Shown here: in pieces, positions 52,940-63,935 of the stretch | Position numbering within the stretch: the stretch's first letter is position 1 | Layout of the letters: every line of letters starts with the position of its first letter | Source of the DNA: Gari tellinella | Lineage: Eukaryota; Mollusca; Bivalvia; Cardiida; Psammobiidae | DNA: 64,000 nt | Assembly: GCA_922989275.2 (NCBI GenBank) | Contig: OV277870.1 | Span: 47,302,356-47,366,355, forward strand | Reading direction: 5' to 3' | Translations under genes and position numbers: made by a program | The notes under the pieces: model-generated | What the model was told of the DNA's origin: nothing | Database searches by the model: none | The model's input: only the letters and a program-made list of their open reading frames with translations

Positions 52940-54340
52940 TAGAGGATATTGAACGACTGAACACACACGAATTTGATATCCTATTTATCGCATAAACACA
53001 AAAATGACACGAAAATCCGAACGGTCTTACTTTCATTTTTGCCCTCGGCTCTTAGGAAACGATTCGTCATAGGCGTTATTCGGTTGTATTCATCCGTAGA
53101 AAAAAACACCTATCAAACTAAAAAAAAGAAAATCAACATCAATGTGTTGTGAAAAGACTTCTCTGATACCATATTAAATTTTTAATTAATATTTAATTTA
53201 AAAATTGTTGTAATTGACTAAAAATGATCAGTTGACATTTAGAATCTAGTTTCGTTTTCAAAATAACGTCGTTAGAGCAACATGACGTCATTATCATTGT
53301 AACGTCTGAATTAGAAAAACAGTCTGAATCACTGTTAATATTAGAGCTCTATGCAGCCTGATTTGCAGCCTGAGTTTGCGGGACTGCTCGGAATAAGGTT
53401 TCTAGGACACTTGGGAATGTTTCAATACCTAGTGGTGATTTAAGTTTGTCTAGATTCTCTTTACTGATTTACAGTCGGCGTAGTAGTACAGTATTGTTGG
53501 TGATTCGAAAATTAGTATAAAATATATACCCAGTGGGCCATACGAATTTTTACGGCCCTCTATATTTTGCACGTTTATGTGATAAATAGAGGATATTGAA
53601 TGAGTGTGTGTTCAGTCGTGAATTTATTGAACGAGTTGGATAAAATCATATGTTGCGAGCCTTGGCGAGCAACATATTATTTTATCCAACGAGTTAAATA
53701 AATTCACGACTGAACACACACGAATTTGATATCCTATTTATCACATTAACACCAAAATGACACGAAAATCCGAAAAGTTTTACTTTCACTTTTGCCCTCG
53801 GCTCTTAGGAAACGATTCGTCATAGGCGTTATTCGGTTGTATTCATCCGTAATGAAAAACACCTATCAAACTAAAATAAAGAAAATCAACATCAATGTGC
53901 TGTGAAAAGACTTCTCTAATACCATATTCAATTTTAAATTAATATTTAATTTAAAAATTGCTGTAGTTGACTATATATGATCAGTTGACATTCAGAATCT
54001 AGTTTCGTTTTCAAAATAACGTCGTTAGAGCAACATGACGTCATTATCATTGTAACGTCTGAATTTGAAAAACAGTCTGAATCACTGTTAATACTAGAGC
54101 TCTATGCAGCCTGATTTGCAGCCTGAGTTTGCGGGACTGCTCGGAATAATGTTTCTAGGACACTTGGGAATGTTTCAATACCTAGTGGTGATCTAAGTTT
54201 GTCTAGATTCTCTTTACTGATTTACAGTCGGCGTAGTAGTACATTATTTTGGTGATTCGAAAATTAGTATAAAATATATGCCCAGTGGGCCATACGATTT
54301 TTACGGCCCTCTATATTTTTGCACGTTTATGTGATAAACT
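52940..54340. repeat. Two direct copies of a roughly 585-base unit inserted in the satellite
   Basis: 53010-53586 and 53752-54337 are near-identical (ACGAAAATCCGAA to GCACGTTTATGTGATAAA). Between them, 53579-53744 is a palindrome with arms of about 80 bases centred on GCGAGCCTTGGCGAGC. The block splits the AAGATGGCCGCC array. Confidence 0.85.
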
Positions 54341-54790
54341 GAAATATTGCACTTCGTCATAAAATTGCAAGCACTAGTTCTTTTTCAACTGTCTGTGTGA
54401 CAAAGAAATTGAATAGTTTTTGACTATGTAGAATTCAATTCGGAAATTTGGAATTGCTCAATTGCTTCCTTGCATCTGTTAGCAACTTAAACATTCATGA
54501 TGACCAACATTTTTCAAAATGGTCGCCATGGTATATACATACTTTTTTATATTTCGCAAATAAGTTGCAAATACTTGCTCTTATTCAATGTGTCAAATAA
54601 TAGCTTTTGACTATGTTTACATTTATAAATAAAGTGTGGAACTATGAAATTACTAAATGGCTTTTTTCTACCTGTTAGTCTTTTACAGTTCAAGATGGCC
54701 GTAATCTCTAAAAATGGCTGCCACAACAATATTGAATTTCTCAATGAAAACTTAAAGACCTTGTCCTATTTCGATGATTTAGTTTCAAAG
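54340..54790. repeat. Tandem repeat with AAGATGGCCGCCATTTT words, part 2
   Basis: About two more units of the array at 52080-52935. Confidence 0.65.
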
Positions 54791-54799
54791 AATACCCTG

Positions 54800-55220
54800 T
54801 TGACTTTTGACTAATTAAATTAAAATCAATGGGATTCATGATGGCATCCAAACCTTATGGCATATATGCTCTCATCGTAGATTTTATGCCACTGTTTGGT
54901 AATACTGGCTGGTCAGCAGTAATGGCTGGTACCCGACTTGGGTTAAGAATGCCTCAATCTAATGCTTGACTGTACAGACGTGTGTGTCTGATCTCAGAGC
55001 AGATGCAAAATTGATGTAATTTATTGTATCGGTTTTGGGGCCTAAATTTCAAATAGAAGGTTTCTGCTAAATTCCACTGCCAAGAGCTTCAAGGAAGGCA
55101 GGTCGGTGAATGTTATCCCATGGGCTGCTTAGCAATGAGTGAGACTCGCCAAAATCATCTTCCTGAAATAATCATCATTTCATCTCATCATCCCTCATCA
55201 TTCATCGGCGCTATATGACC
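54800..55220. other. No recognised feature
   Basis: Ends in a CATCATTTCATCTCATCATC simple repeat that could be a retroelement tail. Confidence 0.35.
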
Positions 55221-55227
55221 TATTTTA

Positions 55228-55473
55228 CAGTGGAGAATCTGTTATTCTTTCCCAATAAACGCGTTTACGCTAAAACTATTATTTCCATTGCAAACAGTTT
55301 GGAGCCAGATCAGACGCCGGGTAACCCGGCGTCTGATCAGGCTCCAAACTATTTGCCACCAAAATAAACATGAAATATCAGAATTGTCCAAAAGTTGTTC
55401 TTTTCTACGTGTTAGTGCTTTGCGTTTGCGTACGTTTGCGTTTAAACGGGAAAGAATAACAGATTCTCCACTG
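55228..55473. mobile_element. Family A MITE, copy 14
   Basis: Complete TIRs, TA flanks, hairpin at 55290-55357. A further family A fragment lies at 55510-55660. Confidence 0.9.
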
Positions 55474-55662
55474 TATATAGCATTGCCGTAAAACCCAACT
55501 CATTCATTCACAATTCGAGTAACCCGGCGTGTGATCAGGCTCCAAACCATTTTCAAGTCTTATCAAAATAAATAGTCAGAGTTGTCAATATGTGTCATTA
55601 ACTATGTTTTATTTCAATGCGTTTGCGTTTAAACCGGAAAGTATAACACCCTTTTTACTGTA

Positions 55663-56191
55663 CAGTGCCCCCTCTTTTACAACAACACCCAATGGGAGCC
55701 AAAGATTGTGTGTGTATGGTTTGGATTGATATGTTATAGGGAGGGAAATTGACTTACATTTGCAAACAGCTTATAACCAGATCAAAAGTTGCGTCACGTA
55801 GCGTCTCATCTGGATTTGATATGTGTTTCACTCTTCATTATGTTTGACTTTGAAAAGAAAGAAAACGTCAATTTTAAGCAGACGATATTGGCAGGGCTGC
55901 CATAAGTTGATAATAAAAATCCTAAGATTTCAAATTTTCAAATTTTCAGACGAAATTTTACTAACCGTACGATTACCCCATAGTCTTTTTCTTGTTTTGA
56001 AGACACTTGACTGCTTTACTTTTATCCTGTTTTAGGCTACGATCTGCTAGGATAAAAATCCGAATTCTTAGGAAAAAAACGGAGAAATTGCAGCCCTGTA
56101 TTGCAGAGCCAATAGTGTTGGACATAACTGCCTTAGGAGAGCAGCGGCAAGCGTCGTTCTGTAGAGGTAATCGTTGTTGGGAGGGAGACTG
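55663..56191. mobile_element. Family B MITE, copy 6, containing a family H insertion
   Basis: Ends CAGTGCCCCCTCTTTTACAA and GTTGTTGGGAGGGAGACTG. Diverged hairpin at 55762-55832. Interrupted at 55892-56098. Confidence 0.7.
55892..56098. mobile_element. Family H MITE, copy 3
   Basis: Ends CAGGGCTGCCATAAGTTG and GGAGAAATTGCAGCCCTG, flanked by TATTGG and TATTGC. Opposite orientation to copies 1 and 2. Confidence 0.75.
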
Positions 56192-56304
56192 TGTCAAAAA
56201 GTCCTCACCATGTTGACTTTTCAAATGAGCTCATCCGTTTTCACATAAATTACTACACAGTGTAGTATGCTATGACCTTAGATATGTTTGAGCACAATTT
56301 ATTT

Positions 56305-56555
56305 AACCCATTACCCTATACATACGCCTTTTTACGCCTTTCATTTCTTTCTCCACTTCAGAAAAGATTTCCAATTTATACAGTTGTTAATATTGACATT
56401 AGAAACAATTTCTATATTCGAGCAGCTGGTAGCTTAAAGTGGGCTGAAAGTAAAGAAGAATGCGCCTTAAGGCGCATTCTGCTTTACTTTTAACCTGCTT
56501 TAAGTGGTCACCTGGTTTCAAAACTAGAAACAGGCTATGGAGTAATTGGTTAAAA
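56305..56555. mobile_element. Family I element
   Basis: Left edge TTTAACCCATTACCCTATA. Hairpin at 56433-56505 (GGCTGAAAGTAAAGAAGAATG and its inverse, with GCGCCTTAAGGCGC at the centre). Confidence 0.65.
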
Positions 56556-56635
56556 AGCAGGACAAATACATGTTGTACAGTTCCCAAACAGAGAATTGTT
56601 TGTGTGATCATACATGTACAGTAAAACATTTCATA

Positions 56636-56854
56636 CAGTGGATAATCTGTTATTCTTTCCCGTTTAAACGCAAACGTACGCAAACGCAAATCACTAAAAC
56701 GTAGAAAAGAACAACTTTTGGACAATTCTGATAATTCATGTTTATCTTGGTGGCAAACAATTTGGAGTCGGATCTGGCTCCAAACTGTTTGCACTGTAAA
56801 TAATAGTTTTAGCGTAAACGCGTTTATTGGGAAAGAATAACACATTCTCCACTG
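56636..56854. mobile_element. Family A MITE, copy 15, partial hairpin
   Basis: TIRs and TA flanks intact. The core is reduced to TTTGGAGTCGGATCTGGCTC. A separate complete core (56865-56935) follows at once. Confidence 0.85.
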
Positions 56855-57077
56855 TATGGTATAGCAAACAGTACAGACTCTGATGAAACGCCACGTAACG
56901 CGGTGTCTCATCAGGGTGAACACTGTTTGCCATTGCCCACATAAGTCAACACATTTAATATACATGATATGTATATTTCGTTTGCTTCGTCTCTTTTGGT
57001 GAATATTTTAAACCTTCCGCACGCTGCCGGCGAATTTGTGATGGCTGTTTTAAACAGCTCAGATTGAATCCATATTA

Positions 57078-57325
57078 CAGAGGTGAATACGTTATTCTTT
57101 CCCGTTCAAAGGCAAACAAAACCCGAGCGCAATAGATGTACACTAAAATGCAGAAAAGAACAATTTTGTTTTATATTTCTCACCATTTATATTTATAGGA
57201 GTGGCAAACAGTTTGAAGCCTGTTCAGACACCGGGTCATCCGGCGGCTGATCTGGCTCCAAGCTGGTTGCAATGGAAATATTAAGAGATTAAGCGTAAAT
57301 GTAAAAGAATAACGTCTTTGAACAC
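57078..57325. mobile_element. Family A MITE, diverged copy
   Basis: CAGAGGTGAATACGTTATTC at the left and AATAACGTCTTTGAACACTG at the right. Hairpin at 57205-57275. Confidence 0.65.
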
Positions 57326-57399
57326 TGTACATGTGTACGTAAAGTATTTCTGTGTATCATTTGGATCCAAGCCTTTTAACAATGTGGTTTAATCCTTTA

Positions 57400-57650
57400 A
57401 CCAATTTTGTTCACACGGTCTTATGTACAGGACATGTACAGGCAAAACGAGTAGACTCTGATCAGACACCGTATGCTGCGGCATCTGATCAGAGTCTAAA
57501 CTGTTAACTGATTGGAAGTATAATACAAAAACAAAACGAAAATGAAAAATTACAACAAACACCATTTAGATGAAAATTAAACTAATTGAGTATAACCCAA
57601 TATAAAAGCATGGAAAAATCCAATGGGCGCAAAAGAGTTAAATCAACTTT
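57400..57650. mobile_element. Family J element
   Basis: Left TTAACCAATTTTGTTCAC, right AATGGGCGCAAAAGAGTTAAA. Core at 57450-57512. Confidence 0.6.
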
Positions 57651-58003
57651 GAGGAATGTTGCAGACGACAAATCTTGCAGACGACAATTTTATTGAATGC
57701 AGACTACTCTACAGAGTTATCACCCGGAAGTGAAGATAAATTTAACTTTCTACTGCTGTTCACAAACATAACTTAATTTATTTTTCGTAAGCAATTCGGA
57801 TCGAGGTCGAATGCTGAATAACTCAATATTTGGTCTAGATCCATACAGTCATGTAAACTGTTCGAATTTTGCAGATTTAAATGTTCAAGCAGATGATTTT
57901 ACGGCGAGACTTGAGTAAAATAAAACGTGAGCGTACGAACGTAATATACATGTACAAGAACATTTAGTACATGTATGTAACCTTCTTCTATTATCATGAC
58001 TTA

Positions 58004-58249
58004 CAGTGGAGAATCTGTAATTCTTTCCCGTTTAAACGCAAACGTACGCAAACGCAAAGCGCTAAAACGTAGAAAAGAACAACTTTTGGACAATTCTGAT
58101 AATTCTTGTTTATCTTGGTGGCAAACAGTTTGGAGCCTGATCAGACGCCGGGTTACCCGGCGTCTGATCTGGCTCCAAACTGTTTGTATTGGAAATAATA
58201 GTTTTAGCGTAAACGCGTTTATTGGGAAAGAATAACAGATTCTCCACTG
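58004..58249. mobile_element. Family A MITE, copy 16
   Basis: Complete TIRs, TA flanks, hairpin at 58122-58190. Confidence 0.9.
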
Positions 58250-58374
58250 TAAATAGAAGGGTATGATCATGATCCAAACTGTTTGTGTCAAATGGTAGGA
58301 TTTCTTGAGAAATCATGGTTCGAAGTATAAAATTTAAGACCAGTTGCAGAAAACAATTGTGAAATAGTCAGTCG

Positions 58375-58465
58375 CGTCTGATTGTGTTCAAATATGACCA
58401 TTCAAATGCTTGAGAACGATTTCAGACTTAACGCAAACGCTTTATAACCATTGACCCTGATCATT
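58375..58465. mobile_element. Family G fragment
   Basis: CATTCAAATGCTTGAGAACG and ACGCAAACGCTTTATAACC match the right half of the element at 28203. Confidence 0.5.
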
Positions 58466-58469
58466 CAAG

Positions 58470-58500
58470 ATACACGATACAAGATACAAGAAACTTTATT
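58470..58500 (-). repeat. Retroelement-type 3' tail
   Basis: On the minus strand AATAAAGTTTCTTGTATC is followed by further TTGTATC-like units, typical of non-LTR or SINE 3' ends. No coding part is linked to it. Confidence 0.4.
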
Positions 58501-58954
58501 TATAGTCGGGTGTTTACAAACATAGATTTAACATTAGCTAGAAGCTATTTAACGACTAAAACAAATATTTCTTATCAAAATGCATTAAATCAGCAACTAA
58601 CCCATGACTAAAACAATTTTTTCTTATCAAAATGCATTTAACCAGCAAATAACCTGTAAGATAAATTACCTGTAAGATACATTCTAAATTTTTAAAATAG
58701 CTAGGGTTTATGGTGTTGAATATCTAGAGATATTTGGCTATCCAACAAGACACATTTCAAGTGACACACACTGTATTAAGTATGGCTATAGATTAGCTAA
58801 GTTATGTAAATTAACAACTATTCGTATTGCTAATGGTCGTTGTGGAAGTGTTGTATATTGAACTACATGTACTAGTGGTACATTGTAGCGTGATTGATTT
58901 TGTCTTGTTATCTGACGTAAATTTCCCATAGTTTAGCCATTTTGTTTGTATTAG

Positions 58955-60715
58955 ATTTGAACTTCAACTTCAACTTCAATTTGTTACTTCCAGACGATCA
59001 GTACAGATCATTATCGGCAGGCGCTGTCAGGGAAATAGACGGAATTAGTCTGTTAAGTGCAAAATAAAAGAATAAAAGCATGAGATAAAAGATAATTTAG
59101 ACAAGTAAAAGAACAGAGGTGCAAAGTTAAAAGTAAAAACAATTCATGGGTAGGCTAGATGTTGACCGCTCCCAGTCCACTCTTGAAAGCATCCAGACTG
59201 GGGGGATGATCTCAGTTGACTTGGCAGGCTGTTCCAGTATCTAATAGTACGAGGGAAGAACGAGTTCATGTGATATTGTGTCCTAGAATGGGGGATTAGG
59301 TACATGTAATTCTGGTTTCTGATAAGTGTAAGGTGGCTGTGGTCTATATAGGCAAGCTGGTGCTGTATTTTGTAAAGCAGGATTAAAGAAGTAAGAATTC
59401 TGCGGTGGGCAAGGGTGTTCCACTCAAGGGTGATTAGCATTTGGGTGACGCTACTGGTGAAGCTGAAGTAATTCAGGACATACCTGGCAGCAGCTCGTTG
59501 GACCCCCTCAACCTTGTCCAAGTTTTGCCAGGGATGCCACACCACAGCACAATATTCTAATTGGGGTCTGACATAGGTGGTATATGCTGCTTCTTTATCC
59601 CTGGCATTGTTTGGTTTTGACATTTCTTTTTATGAATCTAAGTGTGTTTTTAGCTTTGGCTACAGTGATATTAAGGTAGCTGTATATGATCGATACTGCA
59701 AGCGGTTTTTTCTAATTTATTGTCATGATTGATGATTCCCCCCCCCCCCCATTTTATAGCTGAGGGGTGAAAATGGTACACATCCCATCAGAATATGCCA
59801 ATTTACAATATATATATATTTTTTATTTTTTACGATTTTATAAGAACATTTAAAAAAAAAATCAAACAACGATATCAAAGCCATCTTTATTTGTAACTTG
59901 ATTAAAATTGCCCAAAATACTCTTTATAAACATATCTAGGGATCTGTGTCTCAGATTTTTGAAATACCGCTTCAAACCTTTGTTATGTAACATCAAAGTA
60001 TTTTTACGGTTTAAAGTCGACCACTATTACGTAACGCTTTATAACGGACCACTGGAGCTATTTATAAAAATTCTGAGTCACGATTCCCTCGAGGAGATAA
60101 AACCCTTTCATCTGCTTTAAACCGCATGAAAATCGAATCCCAACTGCGAAAGTTAGGAGAGTTCAAAAATACCGCTCGCTTCAAATTATATAATGCCGGA
60201 AACTCCAATTAACTGGCTGATGTGTCAATTAGGCTCGCGTGACCGCCCGGTATTCAACAAAGACATTCTTTTTCAACAAATAACATGACCCAGATGATCA
60301 TCAACCATTTCGTTAAACTCCGCCCCAAATTAACAAAGCCAATCATATAAAAATAACGATTTTGATGCGGTAAAAGTCGTAAATCACCTCTGACAGCTTC
60401 GGAATAAACCACCTATCTAGTCACGTAATCTATGCAATTGAGGCACCCAGCGGGGATTCTGACGCGTGATTTACCGGTAAAATGACCGAGAAAGCAAGAG
60501 AGAATTTGATAACTTGTAGAAAATACCTTTATCTATCAGGATTTGTATAAAAGTATAAAACGACTATTTTACCATTTATTTCATAAAAAAGCTACCTTAA
60601 TGTGGTTTGTCCAGTTTAAGTCCTTATTTATCGTGATACCTAAATATTTAGCATTGTCAGTGGTTTTGAGTAACTTGTCATGTAGAGTATAGTGGAATTT
60701 GACTGTTGACCTTTG
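58955..60715 (-). pseudogene. 5'-truncated Jockey/CR1-like non-LTR retrotransposon with nested TTAA insertion
   Basis: Minus-strand frame: STVKFHYTLHDKLLKTTDNA then KYLGITINKDLNWTNHIN (60601-60710), continuing beyond an insertion as ITVAKAKNTLRFIKRN (59625-59672). After a frameshift it runs as a 159-codon ORF (59144-59623) with YVRPQLEYCAVVWHP, NLDKVEGVQRAAARYVLN and FFPRTIRYWNSLPSQL. These are standard C-terminal blocks after the reverse transcriptase. The 3' end carries a TTGAAG microsatellite (58958-58982). The reverse transcriptase core is missing, so it is a dead copy. Confidence 0.85.
59675..60596. mobile_element. 922-base element with TTAA target duplication (piggyBac-like MITE)
   Basis: GGTAGCT..AGCTACC inverted ends, flanked by TTAA at 59671-59674 and 60597-60600. 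Removing it and one TTAA restores the host retroelement reading TNHINITVAKAK. TTAA targeting fits piggyBac-like elements. Contains a poly-C run near 59738-59750. No transposase seen. Confidence 0.75.
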
Positions 60716-60810
60716 AGCCTTGGCGAGCGTCATATTCAATTTAGTCAACGAGTTTATTCAAAATGATAAATAATGAGCTAGAATGTGAGATTCTATTTAT
60801 CACATGACAA
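60715..60810. repeat. GAGCCTTGGCGAGC repeat fragment
   Basis: GAGCCTTGGCGAGCGTCATATT to CTATTTATCACATG matches half of the palindrome at 53579-53744. Confidence 0.6.
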
Positions 60811-61054
60811 GTTCAAGCACCTATAAAATTATTAAAAGCCGTAGTTTGTAGACCTTTCGCTCTATAGAATTTCCGCCAAAGCGTTACGTTGTTACACGTT
60901 AACATCATAGTAAATGACGTCATCTGGCGTCCCGCTACATGCAGCGCTTGTGGACGAACAAGTTGGGCCGGAGCCCAAAACACGATATTCCTCTAGTAGA
61001 TTACGATATTTATACAATCGCTTTATGCAACTCCCAGACCGCAAATTATGTGGT

Positions 61055-61165
61055 AAAAAGCGTTTTAGTGGGGTCTGAGTGTGTTCCCAAGCATTTGATT
61101 ACCAATCAAATGCTTCGGAACGAGTTCAGACTCAAGGCAAAAGCTTGATAACCTCGGAGCCTGAT
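61055..61165. mobile_element. Family G palindromic MITE, copy 2
   Basis: CCAAGCATTTGATT directly followed by AATCAAATGCTTCGG, with outer GGTCTGAGTGTGTTC and GTTCAGACTCAAGGC. Confidence 0.65.
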
Positions 61166-61169
61166 GTTC

Positions 61170-61540
61170 ACAGTGATTTAGGAATATGTATCAATTTTGA
61201 ATACTTTGTTCTTTGAAATAATTCATTTAATAGGTAGATCCATATGTATATATAGTTCTTATAACACTACTAGAAATATTTTACATACTTGACAGTTTCG
61301 GTGACTTTTTGTCACCTTTCTCTAAAATCCAATTGATTCCGTTGATCATCGGCTGTTTCCGTCAGCGCACTTGCTGACGAAAACCGGGTCCCAGATGTGA
61401 AACATCATTGACTGAGCGGGCACACACATAGTTGATAGAGAGTCGGTAAATATGATGGTCTTAATCTGATGTCCGATACAGTGAACCTTTGCTTAAGTGA
61501 TGATGATATTGAAGTATATTTTAAGCTGTATATGTTGGTT
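61170..61540. other. No recognised feature
   Basis: Nothing recognised on either strand. Confidence 0.35.
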
Positions 61541-63265
61541 GATGTATGCGGATGACACTGTGATCCTATCAGAAACTGCAACTGACCTTCAAATAGCTTT
61601 AAATGCAATGTCTGACCAAGGTTAACTTTGGTGGCTACATGTAAATACAGCTAAAACTAAAATAGTAATATTCTAGAAAACAAGACGAGATTTGAACAAT
61701 GCTCAAACATTTCATATCGAAGATAGTATACTAGAGGTGGTTTATATTTTTCAATTTTTGGTATCCAATTTTCATACAATGGTAAGTTCACACTCACCAT
61801 GTATTTTTGTCGACCATACAAGACGGACTATGTTCTCTGTAATAAACAATTCCAGAAAATTACATTTGCCAATTGACTTATAAATACATTTATTTGACAC
61901 AATGATCGCTCCCATTCTATTGCACGCTTCTGAAGTTTTGGGGGTAGAAAATGTTGATGTCGTTCGTAGATTTCAATTAAAGTATCTTTAAGTTGATTCT
62001 AAATTTAAAGCATTGTACACCTAACTGTATGTTGCATGGTGATCTAGGTGGTACATGTATGCCAGTATCAGCACATATCAAAAGTAGAGTCTTGAATTAC
62101 TGGTGAAAGATAGCAAACTCCAAAGAGGACAAAATCAGTAGCATTCTTTACAGAACATGTGTTGAATTATATAAGAATCAGAATTTAAATTTTAGTTGAG
62201 TAACAAACGGCATTGACAGTGTAGACAAATTAGGCTTGTCTAATTATTTGCATGGTCAAAAAATTAAATCTCCTGACTACAACAGTGCTATTGGTGTTTC
62301 TTGTAAATGCCTGAACTACAGATTGTACAAACATGAGTTTGCTCTTGAAAAATACTTTCATTTGTTACCAAATGATCTTGCTATATTGTTATGTAAATTC
62401 AGATGTATGGATCATAAACTGCAAGTTGAAAAGGGTAGATTTAATAATACTCCAAGAGAATTAAGAACTTATCATGTATGTAATAGAAATGTACATGTTT
62501 TAGGCGATGAAGTCCACGACTTGTTGAACTGCAGTCATTTACGTGTAAATGAAATAGATACTTGGACGATATGTCCATACTTATCCAATCGAAAGGAAAT
62601 TTTACAGTCTATGAATTCCTAGAAAAAAGATACTTTGTTAAAATAAGCAATATTTTGCAAGAAAATTATTGTTTGTTTCAATTGATAGTGATTTTACACC
62701 CATGGCTCTGTAGGTTTTTTTGTGTTAGATCTGGGTTAGTTATGACAGAATGGTGCATGTTTAACACGTTGTGATGTTTAAATGACAGTTGATTTTGTTT
62801 TTTACTTGACCCCTATTGTCTCATTGTATTAACTTTGGCATGCTACTAGTTTGGACAGATAAATATGTAACAGGGGTCTATCTCCTTTTCAGCCATATCA
62901 ATTACATCTACATAGTAGGGAAGAGAACAGTTGTTATTGCAGTACTTTATGATGTTTCAATTACCTCTACTGACCCAGCGAAGGCAAGTACACTCCTATG
63001 ACATCCATGAGCTATGCTGGCAGGGACTTGTATGTCCTTGTACCGCCACGAAAGCAAGACAGGCCAAGATAGAGGAGAGAAAGCTAGGCCAAATACTTCT
63101 TTTTTCATTTACTTTTTTCTTCTATCTTTACTTTACTGATGTTAAATTATTTGTCTACCTTTTGTAATACTTCTCTTTTTCTTTTCTTACGCAAACGATC
63201 ATCGCGCTATAGTAGTCAAGGATGACGGCAACGTATAACCTGTAGATGTAGATGTAGATGATATT
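61540..63265 (+). pseudogene. Non-LTR retrotransposon remnant (YADD reverse transcriptase to 3' tail)
   Basis: Plus-strand frame begins YADDTVILSETATDLQIALN (61550), the reverse transcriptase catalytic box. It continues NTAKTKIVIF, ILEVVYIFQFL, INNSRKLHLPIDL and PVSAHIKSRVLNYW. A 128-codon ORF (62236-62622) then carries LLCKFRCMDHKLQVEKGRFN and CNRNVHVLGDEVHDLLNCSH, the usual C-terminal C/H-rich block. Stops and frameshifts lie between the pieces. The 3' end has a TGTAGATGTAGATGTAGATG repeat (63241-63262). 5'-truncated. I place it with L1/RTE-like molluscan elements, clade uncertain. Confidence 0.75.
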
Positions 63266-63269
63266 TCGT

Positions 63270-63700
63270 TTTCTAATAAAAATCATTACAAATTGATAAT
63301 TCACTAATATGTTCTAAAACAGATCTATCTCAACTGTAATGCCATGCTTTGTTTCGTTATGTTATGTTACTATGTTACATGACCCTATGGGCCATAACAA
63401 GAACAAAACTTGACACTTGAAACTTGTTATGCGTTATCCCCCTTTTTTACTATTTACCTTTTATGTATTTTGCTATGTCCAATCATAATTCGGAAAGTAT
63501 AGTAGATGTTCCTTAATGAAAATTCCGCCTAACTTTCGGACTGCTAAAAGTTGTTGCCTGTTTTCAATCCTGGAGTTCGTTATTGATAGAATTCAACTCA
63601 ACCTTGGTTCCAGAATAGTATTTGAGTTGTTTTATGACATGTAGAGCCGGTGTACTTGTATTTAATTATGGTTTTATTTTTGACAGTATATTTCATACTT
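63270..63700. other. No recognised gene; possible retroelement-tail-like TTATG repeats
   Basis: GTTATGTTATGTTACTATGT near 63355 is a short repeat. Nothing else supported. Confidence 0.35.
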
Positions 63701-63739
63701 GCAAGCAGTGCAGCTCCTGATCAGATGGCTCCTTTAAGT

Positions 63740-63935
63740 CAGATTATAAAAGTCAATATTATTATTTATTTCTCCGTCTAATCCTGTCTTGTGACATCTC
63801 TTTGGAATCGTCTTGAAAAGACGATTCCAAAGAGACGTAACAAGACAGGATTAGATAGAGAAATCAGAAACTAGAAGTATTTAAAGGTTTTGACTTACGA
63901 CCTTTTTTGTCGTGCGAAGTGTTATGAAACGGCCA
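63740..63935. mobile_element. Family F foldback element, copy 3 (left end incomplete)
   Basis: AATCGTCTTGAAAAGACGATTCCAAAGAGACG is a hairpin, given as two halves: CTTTGGAATCGTCTT and its inverse. Right edge CGTGCGAAGTGTTATGAAAC. Preceded by half a CAAACAG-type core at 63700-63735. Confidence 0.7.
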
